Assembly (NCBI RefSeq): GCF_000143415.4
Contig: NW_003314310.1
Coordinates: forward strand, 808,611-872,610
From: Selaginella moellendorffii
Lineage: Eukaryota; Streptophyta; Lycopodiopsida; Selaginellales; Selaginellaceae
Reading direction: 5' to 3'
DNA length: 64,000 bases
The notes under the pieces are model-generated. The model saw only the letters and a program-made list of their open reading frames with translations, searched no databases and was not told the origin of the DNA. The position numbers and the translations under genes were made by a program. Position 1 is the first letter of the stretch. The number at the start of each line of letters is the position of its first letter. Shown piece by piece: positions 1 through 9,939 of this stretch.

Positions 1-846
1 GAAATGCAGCCTAGCATACGCCGGAAAGTCTGGCGGAGGAAAGGCGAGACAGACGAAGTAGAGCTTTGCACTGTGGAGGGCTACATTGCAGAAGATGAGA
101 TCCCAGAGGATGAGCTTTTGGACGAAATTAAGGTAAAAGTAACTTGCTTTTTTGTGGCTCCCCGTTGATGAACCTTTTGGATCCCTCAGGTTGCGCAGGC
201 AATGACGAAAACTTACGTCAAAGTCCAAGCAACGGCAACGGTGAAAGAAGCCGTGGCTGCTATGCTCAGTGTACAACAACGCTGTGTCATCGTCGTGGAT
301 GACAATGAGCTCCTCGAAGGGATCATGACTCTAGCTGACTTACACAAGGAAGTGATAAGAGCGGCTATGGCCACATCCCGGGGAGACGTGACCGTCCTAG
401 AGGTATACTTGTGTCCTCTTATTTTTTTCCAGAGCTGACATGCTTGCTTTCTCCACAGGTGGATAGCATGCTAGTTGCGGCAATCTGCACGGGCCAAGGC
501 CGGACACTTGGAGACGATAACGAGTTACTGATTTGCTACCCTGACATGACCTTGAAGATGGCGCAGCAGCTCATGGAGCAGAAGCGATTTCATCAGCTGC
601 CGGTTGTTTCCAGAGCTGGGCAGCAATGGCAAGAACGGGGCAGGAAGGTCGTTGGCCTTTTCTACGTTGACACGATCTCAGCCACTGTGAGGTATGCTCA
701 AAACACTTGAAAGCTTGGTTGGTGCTCATGTCTCTTTTCTTTTCGTTTTCGCCAGAGCTGAGGCGCGGAAGAGGATCATGGCTTTGCATGCATTGAGACA
801 ACCAAAAGAAGACGAAAAGGACGACGTGTTTGGCCACGGACATTAA
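1..846 (+). CDS. CLC-family chloride channel, C-terminal part (CBS domains), 5' end outside window
   Basis: This is the last part of a voltage-gated chloride channel/transporter of the plant CLC-e/CLC-f type, an endomembrane or plastid anion transporter. Four exons are visible: 1-132, 190-402, 459-691 and 756-846, all with GT-AG introns of 56-64 bp. They give 222 residues that stay in frame to a TAA at 844-846. Only the cytosolic CBS-pair tail is present. A first CBS repeat contains VVDDNELLEGIMTLADLHKE, and a second runs from DNELLICYPDMTLKMAQQLM through QLPVVSR and GRKVVGLFYVDTI. The channel domain, with its transmembrane helices and selectivity motifs, lies upstream of the window. A VAQAM motif followed by TKTYVKV matches the start of CBS1 in plant CLC-f as I recall it. 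The subfamily assignment is less certain than the family. Confidence 0.85.
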
Positions 847-1074
847 AATTGCGGGGGTACGTTGTATACTTGTAGATACGCGAGTTGATTGATTCGGGGT
901 GAGCTGTGATATTGGCTTATACCTCGCGAGAAATTTTCAAAAGGTTTTAAACACATTTGAGCAGGTACTTCTAAGTGGAAACGAACACTGGAAAGTTAAG
1001 AAAAGAAGTCCTGATTAAAATCTAAGATACCATTCCGAGACATTAAAAAAAAGGGGGGGGTAAGAGTTTTTCTC

Positions 1075-3425
1075 TCAATCGATCTTCACTGACGCGTATA
1101 TGGTGCGTACGAACCAGTAGCACGCGTAGAAGCCTATCGTGCCCGTGAAGACGAAGAAGCAGTAGGAGATGATGGCCATATAGCCGAAGTACAGGATCCC
1201 GGACGTGACCTTGGTGATCTCCAGCTTGGTGAAGAAGTAAAAGGTGGCGTAGAGGAAGAGGTAGAACGCCGAGGAGCCGGACGTGAAGTAGGCCCTCCAC
1301 CACCAGTTGTAGTCCTCGCTGCAGAGCTGGAAGTAGCACAGCACGATGGTGATCTCGGCGCAGGTGACCATGAGTATCAAGAAGACGATGAAGAGGAAGC
1401 CGAAGATGTAGTAGAACTGGTGGAGCCAGATGGAGGTGAGGATGAAGAAGAGCTCGATGAACACTGCTCCAAACGGCAGGATGCCGCCGATGAGAACCGA
1501 GAAGAGCGGCCGCATGTACCACGCCTGCTCGGGTATCTGCCGGGGGATCTTGTTGGTCCTGACCGGGTCCTCGATGGCGGGCTTCTTGTAACCGAGGTAG
1601 CTCCCTAGGAAAACCAGAGGGACCGAGATGCCGAACCACAGGAGGACGAGCACGAACATGGTCGAGAAGGGGATGGCCCCCGACGACTTCTCGCCCCAGA
1701 TGATCGTGTTGAGGACGAAGAAGGCCGAGAAGACGATGCCCGGGAACATGCACGCCGTCTTCACGGTGATGGACTTCCACTCGGTTCCCTTGAAGGCCTT
1801 GTAGAGCCGCGAGGAAGAGTAGCCGGCTACTGCTCCCATGCCCACCCAGATGAGCAGCATCACGGTCATAAGGCCGCCCCGGTTGGAAGGAGATAGGAAG
1901 CCGAGCAGCGCGAAGAACATGGTCACCAGAGTCATGCCCAGGAACTGGACGCCGGTGCCGGCGTAGACGCAGAGCTGGCCTGCGTGAACCGGGGCGCGGA
2001 AAACATCTCCGTGGACAAGCTTCCATCCGGTCTCCTCCTGTGCTTCTTCTTGCGTCTCCAGCTGGTTGTACTTGGAGATGTCGCGGTGTAGAGTCCGGAG
2101 CATGATCATGGCCACCATTCCGGAGAGGAACAGGACGATCATCAGCGAGTTGATGATCGAAAACCAGTGGATCTGGTCGTCGGACATGTAGAGATACATA
2201 TCCCATCTCGAAGCCCATCTCACTGGACTAAACTGCATAAAAGAAAACAAACACGCAAAGTTACAAGGCGCAGAATTTTTCCAAAAACTTTCACCTGGAA
2301 GGCAACATCGTAGGTGAATATGATCTCCTCGTTCGCTTCAACCTCTTGGAAAGGTTGATCGGCACCAACGCGCCTTTTACCATCGCGAGAACAAGTTGAG
2401 AGTTTCGTGTCCGCGGGGCCATTCCAGGACTTCTCAACCTCGTGCTTTACACTAGACAATAGAAAAAGCATTCAAGAAAACGTCCGTGCGAAGGGACAGA
2501 CAGACCTGAAAGGAGTGACTTCAAACCCGACAATACGCGATGTCTTATAGTTCGGATCTTTGTGAATGTGTACGACGAAAGACAAGTGATTGTAAATAAA
2601 ATGCTTCTCCACACTGGCCTGCGAATAAACAATTGTTTGTGGTTGGCCCGCAAAGAACTAGAACCATAAACAATGCACGTACTTCATTGACATAGCTGCC
2701 TTTGAATCCGACGTGATAGCCACGGTCGTATGCCTTGTAAGACGGATCAGCCGTGGGTTTAAGTCTCGCCAAAGGAAGATTGTCGAGTATCCTGCAAAAG
2801 AGAAACATAAAAATCTCTTACGAGCCATGAAACGTGCTCTTACATGTTGACATGATACTCCTCGTTGATCTTCCTCTTGAACTTCCTCGCATTTTTCTTC
2901 GACAGCTTGTCCGTCTTACAGACGATATTGCAGTACGAGTCCTCGAGCATCCGGAACTACACCACAGCATTAGCATCCTTTTTCTTTTCTTTTTTTCTCC
3001 CTTGGCTAAAGGTAGAGATGAAACTCACCACATAAGGAGAATTCTCGATGCGATCTCCTCGAAGAACCTCGCCCAGATTCTCAGCGCTGTTGAGGACCTT
3101 CCCCGGCTTGCAAAATGCCAAGGAATAGTAATCATAAGGAAGTTGCGTCTTCACGGACGTGAGCTTGTTCACTTTGACCTGGAGCTCGTCCCCCTGGAAC
3201 AAGAAAGCCAAGATCTAAGACCTAGTTCCGCAATGCGCGCCTCCCAGCGCTAGATCTTGCCCATTCCAACGCGGATTCGCAGAATGTGGGCAAAAAAGAA
3301 CCGGATTTTCTCACCTGATTGAAATCCTGGGGAGCGACGCCGGGAAGATAGAATCCGGCGCACGGCTCCAGCAGCAGCGCCACGAGCAGTATCGCGGTGG
3401 GGATCCAGCGCCTCGCCTGCGCCAT
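1075..3425 (-). CDS. Transmembrane nine (TM9/EMP70) superfamily protein
   Basis: Endomembrane/Golgi multispanning protein of the TM9SF (EMP70, plant TMN) family, implicated in sorting of membrane proteins. Seven exons on the minus strand: 3315-3425, 3029-3193, 2844-2956, 2683-2791, 2506-2618, 2295-2451 and 1075-2232, with all junctions GT-AG and in frame, for 641 residues (the family usually has 580-660). The N-terminus is a signal peptide (residues 1-24), followed by the family hallmark [11 protein letters not shown] just after the cleavage site. A lumenal domain is followed by a last exon with a run of hydrophobic helices (nine expected in all). The protein ends in KID, a KxD-type C-terminal signal known in this family to bind COPI and retain the protein in the Golgi. 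The start is the first ATG before the signal peptide. A tail of lowercase G/A homopolymers lies just 3' of the stop. Confidence 0.95.
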
Positions 3426-3726
3426 GGCAGCTCCACCCTAGCTAGGCACACCAAAAGAGAGAGGCCAAAGAACTGGGCAATGGCCGCCGTACGCTACGGA
3501 AGGCATATCTGCTCTCCTAATTAGCGGACTTTTGCGTCCATGCAGAGCACGCGGTTCGAATCGCATCACTTATAAAATGCGCTGATAATTTTCCTGGCTC
3601 TTGTGGATATTTTGATTTTGCTTAGGTTTATTAGCTTAGTTAAAGGAATATCCAAAACCATTTCTAGAAAAATCACAGGAAAAAAGATGTTTAATTAACG
3701 ACTTGTGGTGTATTAAAAAACTGTAA
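3426..3726. other. Intergenic, TM9 upstream region
   Basis: No gene was recognised in these 300 bases. The part next to 3425 should hold the 5' UTR and promoter of the TM9 gene. A T-arm-like string (GGTTCGAATCG near 3553) has no convincing tRNA around it. Confidence 0.5.
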
Positions 3727-3807
3727 GTCAGGATGGCCGAGTTGGTCTAAGGCGCTAGTTTCAGGTACTAGTTCGCATGGGCATGGGTTCGAATCCCATT
3801 TCTGACA
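3727..3807 (+). tRNA. tRNA-Leu (anticodon CAG)
   Basis: A complete cloverleaf can be folded by eye. Acceptor arm GTCAGGA pairs with TTCTGAC. The D-arm carries GGCCGAGTTGG-type class II features. The anticodon stem CTAGT/ACTAG encloses the loop TTCAGGT, giving CAG. A long variable arm typical of Leu is present, and the T-arm is ATGGG-TTCGAAT-CCCAT. The discriminator A at 3807 is followed by CCA in the genome; nuclear plant tRNA genes do not normally encode CCA, so this is probably chance. It is nuclear-like, given the downstream T-run. Confidence 0.93.
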
Positions 3808-3815
3808 CCAGGTGG

Positions 3816-3819
3816 TTTT
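3816..3819 (+). terminator. RNA polymerase III terminator of tRNA-Leu
   Basis: A TTTT run nine bases after the discriminator base, which is the normal Pol III stop for a nuclear tRNA gene. Confidence 0.7.
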
Positions 3820-4222
3820 AATACATAAAAAGTAACTTTATAATTTAAATTAAATATATTTGAAAATAAATGGTTAGGAGTTAATTTAGATTATAAACTG
3901 ATAACAAATTTTATGTAGGAAATTGAAAATCATTCATTCATTCATTCATTAGCTGTTTACAAGGTCTCGTGGCGCCAACCAAAAATCATAAAACCGACAA
4001 ATTATAGCTGTTTTGATGATCTCGTGAACCACAACTCGTCATCCTTCTTGGCTTTCATTATTTGTACAAGCAAACGCTATCATTGCGTCCAAGGCTCGCA
4101 TTGAGCTGCGCAAAACCAAAGCATTCGACCGTTTACCTTCCCAAGTTCGAATCCCATTTACTGTAACATCCTGCTTGCCAGCGATTAGTGAAAATGTGGC
4201 AGCTTGCATGGCGGCGGTGACT
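3820..4222. other. AT-rich intergenic DNA with a short CATT microsatellite
   Basis: No gene is seen. A (CATT)n microsatellite of five units lies at 3931-3950. The rest is AT-rich spacer leading into the first Em promoter. Confidence 0.5.
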
Positions 4223-4254
4223 GCCACGTACCTCACCACCTCTCCCCATATAAA
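4223..4254 (+). promoter_or_regulatory. ABRE and TATA box of the first Em gene
   Basis: GCCACGTA at 4223-4230 is the reverse complement of TACGTGGC, the abscisic-acid response element bound by ABI5-type bZIP factors. A TATAAA follows at 4249-4254, about 105 bp before the ATG. ABA and desiccation control is inferred from these motifs plus the gene family. Confidence 0.6.
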
Positions 4255-4359
4255 CCCAACGAGGCACGAGAGGAGGTCCAACAATCGCTTTTAGACACAC
4301 AGCTCGATTGATAGATCTTCCAGCACTCAGCTTTTGAGCAAATCTCTCGTTACGGTAGT

Positions 4360-4740
4360 ATGGCCCAGGAAGCGCCAATCCAGGATACCAAGCAAGTGAA
4401 AGAGCTGCCAAGCGAGGAGAAGGAGGAGCTCGACCAGGCCGCGCGAGAGGGCCAGACGGTGGTGGCGGGAGGGACCGGTGGGAAGAGCTTGGATGCCCAG
4501 GTCCGTCTCGCCGAAGGTAAGAATCCATTGTTTCTCATCTTCCTTTGTGCATGGCTCTAATGCTACATTTTCATAGGACGTCACAAGGGTGGCGAGTCTC
4601 GCAAGCAGCAAATGGGCACCGAAGGGTACCAACAGATGGGACGCAAGGGCGGGCTGAGCACCATGGACAAGTCCGGCCAGGAGCGTATGGAGGAAGAGGG
4701 CATTCCAATCGACGAGTCCAAGTATAAAACCAAGAGTTAG
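4360..4740 (+). CDS. Em-like group 1 LEA protein (copy 1)
   Basis: Late-embryogenesis-abundant group 1 (LEA_5/Em) protein, a very hydrophilic, glycine-rich, disordered protein that binds water and protects cells during desiccation. Two exons, 4360-4516 and 4577-4740, with a 60-bp phase-1 intron, give 106 residues. The N-terminal block has [20 protein letters not shown] and [11 protein letters not shown], followed by one copy of the family's 20-residue repeat ([18 protein letters not shown], then RKGG) and a C-terminal DESKYKTKS. Arabidopsis Em6 also has a single repeat, whereas Em1 has four. It has about 16 extra N-terminal residues relative to copy 2. The shared intron position and head-to-tail arrangement with the gene at 5156 indicate tandem duplication. 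The expected location is the cytosol. Confidence 0.95.
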
Positions 4741-4786
4741 AGATCATATAGCTCCGAACACTAATCACTCTCTCTCTTTCTCTTTA

Positions 4787-4903
4787 TATGTGATCTTTAC
4801 ATAGATTCTCTGCAGTCTACTTTCTGTATGTTAGATTCTCTGCAGTCTACTTCTCGTATGTGATCTTACTTAGATTCTTTGCATTCTGCTTTTCGTATGT
4901 AAT
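4787..4903 (+). repeat. Three imperfect tandem copies in the 3' flank of Em copy 1
   Basis: The core TAGATTCTCTGCAGTCTAC occurs at about 4802 and 4832 and in diverged form at about 4871, each followed by a TTTC/TTCTC..GTATG tail. It lies in the probable 3' UTR of the first Em gene. Function unknown. Confidence 0.7.
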
Positions 4904-5013
4904 CTCTTAACTAGCTATGGAAGTTCTTGGTGAAAGTCCAAAATGCGTATAGTTATTAGTTTTGCCACGGGTCAAGCTGCATGGCGTGGTAGACGTGTTT
5001 ACCTGGTTGGGTA

Positions 5014-5051
5014 ACGTGGCAGCACCACGGGGGTGTCGGCAAGCGTATAAA
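5014..5051 (+). promoter_or_regulatory. ABRE and TATA box of the second Em gene
   Basis: ACGTGGC at 5014-5020 is a core ABRE on the coding strand. TATAAA sits at 5046-5051, about 105 bp before the ATG at 5156. The TATA-to-ATG distance matches that of copy 1, so the promoter was probably duplicated with the gene. Confidence 0.65.
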
Positions 5052-5155
5052 GTGATACCTCAGTCGCAAATGGTTCGCCATTGGCTCATTCTCAGTACAG
5101 TGGAAAGCGAGTGAAAGAGTGCAAAGGAAACGAGAGATTTGTCGCGATAGGAGAA

Positions 5156-5559
5156 ATGGCCACCAGGCAGCAGAGGAAGGAGCTCGACGAGGCCGCTCGC
5201 CAGGGCGAGACGGTGGTTCCGGGAGGAACGGGTGGGCAGAGCTTGGAAGCGCAGGAGCATCTTGCTGAAGGTAATAGAGGTTCTTCTCTGTTCTTCTGAT
5301 TTGTATGTTGGCTTTCTCACTACTTTTAGATTTCTTCTCATGATTTCCTGAGTTTCTTAGATTCTAATGCGTTTTTGTTTTGGTTTCCTTCTAAGGTCGG
5401 AGCAAGGGAGGCCAGACGAGGAAGGAGCAGCTTGGGACTGAGGGCTACAAGGAAATGGGGAAGAAAGGCGGGCTCACCACCACAGAGAAGTCGGCCGATG
5501 AGCGCATTGCCGACGAGGGCATCAAAGTCGACGAGTCCAAGTTCAAGACCAAATCTTAA
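5156..5559 (+). CDS. Em-like group 1 LEA protein (copy 2)
   Basis: Second Em/LEA group 1 gene. Exons 5156-5270 and 5396-5559 are separated by a 125-bp phase-1 intron at the same place as in copy 1, giving 92 residues. It opens with [20 protein letters not shown], then [18 protein letters not shown], one 20-residue repeat containing [18 protein letters not shown], and the C-terminus DESKFKTKS. This is the canonical Em6-like form. I chose the ATG at 5156 and not the upstream in-frame ATG at 5081 because the upstream residues do not resemble the family and lie in the leader. Expected role: desiccation protection in spores or vegetative tissue. Confidence 0.95.
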
Positions 5560-5781
5560 GTGAAGATCTCCATTTCCTTTTCCTTCTGTTGATCTTAAGT
5601 TCAGTGGCTGCTTGTAAACATTTCCATTTCCTTCTCCATGTAAGTAGCTTCAAAAGCTGTTGATGTGATCCAATGTTTCTCGTACCTCAACACAAACTCT
5701 CGTGGTTGAAAAGCTCACTTTCATCCAATGTTTTCTTCGTGTTCCTTCTTGTCAACGAATATACACAAGTGCCCAGGCACT

Positions 5782-6430
5782 CTATGGAATGCTTCCAAGG
5801 GCTTTGAGGCCAAGAACAATGCCAACACCCGCAATGTGGCCAACCACACCGAAGGCGACCGTGTCGCTTCCTGTGAATCCCGCGGGATCACCGGTTTGGA
5901 GACCCGAGTCTCTGTCCACCAGCTTCAACCCAGCCAGCGCCTGCCGGTTAGCTGACGGTGCCAATCCAAATCGCCCGGCGATGAGAGACAACGTCGTGCA
6001 AGCAACCATTATCTGGAAAAAAGAAAACAAAATCTTGCAAGTCAGTCATGGCAGATAGAAAATTTCTAAAACGCATTGTCGAATCGAAGTTGTCGTGAAT
6101 AATCAAGTCAGTCATTGGAGTTCCTAGTTCAAGGAAGGAACATGGTTCCTACACTAGAAAAGCTATGCGTGAACTACGTACCAGATTCGTGGGTGATCCA
6201 ATGAAGCCGCATCGTGCTCCGAGAGCTCCTTTGCCTCTGCATCTCAGCGACGGCAGGGCCTGGAGAATCATCCAAAGCGAAGTAATCAGCAAAATCCAAC
6301 TCGAGAGAGTTCTGTAACTTACGAGGGTGGTGGTCTGAGCACGGCTGAAGCTGGTGCTGGCTTTGAGGCCCTGGAACTCACGACCAACAATGGTGCCAGG
6401 CAATGCTGCTTGTGTCGCCATGGCTGCCAT
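5782..6430 (-). CDS. PSAK: Photosystem I reaction centre subunit PsaK, nuclear gene for plastid protein
   Basis: PsaK is a small thylakoid membrane subunit of photosystem I that helps dock LHCI. Three exons: 6323-6430, 6182-6259 and 5782-6012, giving 138 residues. The transit peptide begins [16 protein letters not shown]. The second exon ends with GFIGSPTNL, and the third has [20 protein letters not shown], followed by [12 protein letters not shown] and a final hydrophobic segment with [14 protein letters not shown]. Two transmembrane helices are expected, with the NRQA-type loop between them. Vascular-plant PsaK has the same layout and length (about 130). I took the ATG at 6430 because upstream in-frame sequence does not resemble a transit peptide. 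The gene converges on the second Em gene (223 bp between stops). Confidence 0.95.
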
Positions 6431-6656
6431 CTCAATACCCAGAGACTCTAGAGAGGATAAAAGGTGGATTGGGAACAATACCCCCAAAAGGCCTTATCTT
6501 CACCTCATTGGCCGGAGCTAGGATCAGATGTTTTGCTTAGAACTCTTCTGTTTTAGCTTCAAATAAGACGTTGTTCCTACAAATAAAACCATTAGCGATC
6601 GAGCCTAGACCTGATGGGAAGCTTTTTCTAGTTCGCAGCACATTTTGTCCGAAAAC

Positions 6657-6805
6657 TTATCCACCTAAAGTAACACCCTGCACAAAGAAGCAGACCTCTA
6701 TGGTTTTTTTAGAGGATAAATATGAAAAGCCCTCTTTAACAGAGTTCAAGTGCATGGAGGATACAAAACCACGAACCTGCTCAAGGCACAAGTTTCTCCA
6801 ACAAC
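6657..6805 (-). pseudogene. Serine acetyltransferase fragment (exon 6/7 junction)
   Basis: The bases at 6657-6805 align with 7456-7560, the end of exon 6, the intron and the start of exon 7 of the intact gene next door. On the minus strand they still spell VQGVTLGG at the exon-7 start. The copy has an insertion of about 50 bp in the former intron and many substitutions. It is a local partial duplicate lying between psaK and the intact gene. Nothing else was recognised in 6431-7059. Confidence 0.75.
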
Positions 6806-7059
6806 AACGCAATTTAAACAAGACAAGTTCTTTAAGCAATCTATACAGAAAAACACTTAGAAAACACATGTTTGTAAGACGCATAAAAAAGACAAGGAAA
6901 CGCAAAATGTTACCTCATGAATTAAGCCGTGTCCAGCAGTGCATTGCACTCCTAGCCAGCACAAATCCAGAGTTTTCGTGGATCTGGAATCGATTATTCC
7001 AACTAACCAATACATACCAGCTTTTATATATGTACAGATTCTCTTTCTAATTGTCCATC

Positions 7060-8951
7060 TTATATTCCAGCGCCTTCACAGAGACTGTCGTCGGAAATTT
7101 GGCAGCTCATTGCATCTGTAGAGAAGAAAAAGACAGAAGAAAGAAAATTCAGAAAAATACCCCAAAAGTCGTACCGTGTTTCATCGTCAAGGCAGGAGTG
7201 GGCTCTTCTAGAGTTCCTACGACTTTGGCAGGAGTTCCAGCCGCTACACTGCAAGACTCAAAGACTAGTTGGAACAAGAAAATAACGAAAGAGAATCTAA
7301 AAAGTTAACCTGTGTGGAGGCACATCTTTAAGAACCAGTGATCCAGCAGCGACCATGGAGCAACGACCGATTCTTATGTTGCCTAGGATCGTTGCTCCAG
7401 CTCCAATGAGCACCCCTTCTTCGATTTTGGGATGCCTGTCACCGGCTTCTTTGCCCGATCCACCTAAAGTGACACCCTGTACAAAAAAAGCACGGAGTTT
7501 TTAGTGCATGGAGAACACAAAAAAGGAGAGAACGAACCTGCATCAAGGAAACTCTATCGCCTATAACACAAGTCTCTCCGATCACTACGCCCGTTCCGTG
7601 GTCAAGCATTATAGCTTTCCCGATTCGCGCAGCTGCATAGGACGTGACAAGTTCTTTAGTCTCGTAGCTCAGTATTTGAAGGAACAAAAAGCGTAGCACC
7701 TGGATGGATATCTACAGCAAACACCTGAAAAACTACAAATATTTCGTAAAACACCGTATACCCGGTGGAAAGCAAAAGTGCAAAACACGAAAGGTTACCT
7801 CACTGATTCTGCTTTGCAATGCCAGCGCCAACACTCGCTGCCCGCGATTCCAAAGCGCATGAGCTACTCTGTAGGATTGCAAAGCGTGATAGCCCTGCAA
7901 GCAAAGAGAAGAGGAAACAAAAAGAGTGAGCACGAAAGGAAACGTAAGCACAACCTTTAAGTACAGGAGAGCCGAACTGTAAGATCTGCACGATGGATCG
8001 CGACTTCTCACGGCCTACAAAGGGTGTAAGAAAACTAGAAAGAAAATAGAAGAAAGCTCTTTAACCTGGACATCCAGACGAATAGCTTCCTGGACTTGAG
8101 GCTCGTGCGTGAAGACATCGTCGAAAACGTCCAGGAGCTGCGTCGCCAAGAGGGTCACATTCTTCAGCCGGTTGGCGAGAACAAAGCCCACAGAGCGCTC
8201 GAAACAAGGATGAGCCAGTATACTAGCATACAGAAAACTGCTCAGAAGTGGCTCTTTCTCTGCCTGGAAAAAAAAACACACACACACACAAAAAGAGAGA
8301 GGAGAGAATGAGAAAGTTGTGATCGCAACAAGCAAGTACCTCAAGCCGTGCTTCGGCCCGGATTGCTGCCCAGATTGGATCGTGAGTTATAAGCTCGGAG
8401 AGATTTCTTCCACCTTCTTTTGGTGGCTTTGCACTGGAACAAGGTGGCGCTGACAATGGAGTACTTACGTGTGACTCGAGCTCTTTCACGGACTCGGCGG
8501 CTGCCTTGGCCGCCGAGACTTCGCCACCAACGACTCCATCGCCACAGTGATCATCCCCACCTCCACTCTGGATGTAGGCAGGGAAGACACTCTTCCACTG
8601 TTCTTCGTCCACGGCAGGAGAGCGAGAATCCTTGGCGGGAGAATGCTTGTCGATTCCCTCGCAGCTCGCCCGGCTCTTGTCCTCCTGCGGCTCGACGCTC
8701 TTGTGGGAGTACTGGCCAAACCCAAACGGCGCGTTGATCTCGCTCCCTTCGAAGCTGCTCAGGCTGGTGTCCTTGGCCTGCTCCGTGATCCTGCTCGCCC
8801 GGAAGCTGGATTGGTCGTCCCGGGCCCGAAAAGCCCCATTCGATCCATTTGGGTCGGCTGCTGCTCCGCAGCGGACGTGAGGCGACATGGCGATGCGCCC
8901 GTATCCCACGATCGAGCTGCCGATTCCAACAGAGCCCAGCCACAATGCCAT
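7060..8951 (-). CDS. Serine O-acetyltransferase (SERAT3-like)
   Basis: Makes O-acetylserine from serine and acetyl-CoA, the entry step of cysteine synthesis. Nine exons: 8340-8951, 8066-8263, 7955-8014, 7799-7894, 7700-7724, 7538-7632, 7310-7476, 7175-7248 and 7060-7115, for 460 residues. Exon 5 is only 25 nt (VFAVDIHP), and an in-frame reading straight through the next intron would break the domain. The helical N-terminal domain contains RDPSC and [20 protein letters not shown]. The left-handed beta-helix has [36 protein letters not shown] and [12 protein letters not shown]. The active-site DIH and DH residues are present. The tail continues TMKHDA, as in SERAT3 isoforms, and lacks the usual C-terminal isoleucine-containing extension for cysteine-synthase docking except a terminal Ile. 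The roughly 200-residue N-terminal region is long and low-complexity, and a transit peptide is possible. Confidence 0.93.
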
Positions 8952-9939
8952 CTAACGAGACTTACATGGCAACCCTACATACCTAGCCGGTTTAGGGCTC
9001 TTAGAAGTGGTAATCCCAAAATATAATACAGGCAAATGCTGGGCAGCCAAGTGTTCAATAGATGCACATCTCTTAGAATTGTGAATGCTCAGTACCGTGA
9101 TTGAGTTTAACATAATCTTGCCATAAAGCCGTTTAGCATGGAAGCATTCTCTACTAGGGCATACGCAAAATGCATAGAAGAAACAATTTAACATATAAAG
9201 AATTAGTTCATGCTCTAACAGGTTATAACAGGCTATAACCACCAAGCATATCCTATATAAAATATAGTAAACATGGATATTTACCTTTAGAACCTTTTTA
9301 TTAGGACAAATCTTACAGTTATAAAATGGGTGCATAATCACTCTTAAGAAATTGTTGTAGGAGCATGATAAAGGTTCATAAGATTTGTTATGTTTTTCAA
9401 TATATGTTATACTTACATTCTGTTCAATCACCTCCAAATTGATACATAAACTATATTATATTTATAATTAATCAGTGTATGGAGAAAAAGGATTATTGTT
9501 TTAGAGGGATGATTGCTTTGAGAGTCTATATCTGAAAAGTGAAAGATCTATGCATTTGTGTACATGTTTTTAAATTTTTTTGCATTGAGTGGAATAGATA
9601 CACCTACATTTTCCATGTGAAAAGAACTGATTATAAAACTAGCCTCAGTAACAATCTTTGAATGATTTTCTATCTCACAAGAATGTTTATCCTAGTGGAA
9701 ATGCAGCTTTAAGCATTACAAAGTTGTTCATGGGCTCTTTTCTTTTCCCTTATTACCCTTTCTAAAAATATTTAAAATTAATTAAATATGACTTAACACA
9801 ATTTTCTTTCACTTTTCTAACATCTAATGAGTAGAAGCAGCCATCAAAGTTTTGTCAGGTGGCTTATATGGTAGACTGTAAAAATCCCAATACCTTGATT
9901 TTTGTGTAAATCCCTAGCCAGTAGAGGAGTAGAGGAGCA
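8952..9939. other. AT-rich intergenic DNA
   Basis: No gene, tRNA or mobile element was recognised. The left edge should include the promoter of the acetyltransferase gene. The right edge (about 9880-9939) resembles the region just upstream of the intact ARID gene at 52519. Confidence 0.4.

Noticed and set aside
1043-2218. 391-codon minus-strand frame rich in Arg, His and Pro
   Set aside because: Antisense-frame shadow of the TM9 last exon, which matches the protein family in the other frame.
3505-3570. Possible second tRNA (GGTTCGAATCG T-arm-like string)
   Set aside because: The acceptor and anticodon stems do not pair properly. At most a degenerate tRNA relic.
6571-7050. 159-codon plus-strand ORF
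   Set aside because: Lysine-rich, no family resemblance, and overlaps the antisense of the acetyltransferase fragment at 6657-6805.
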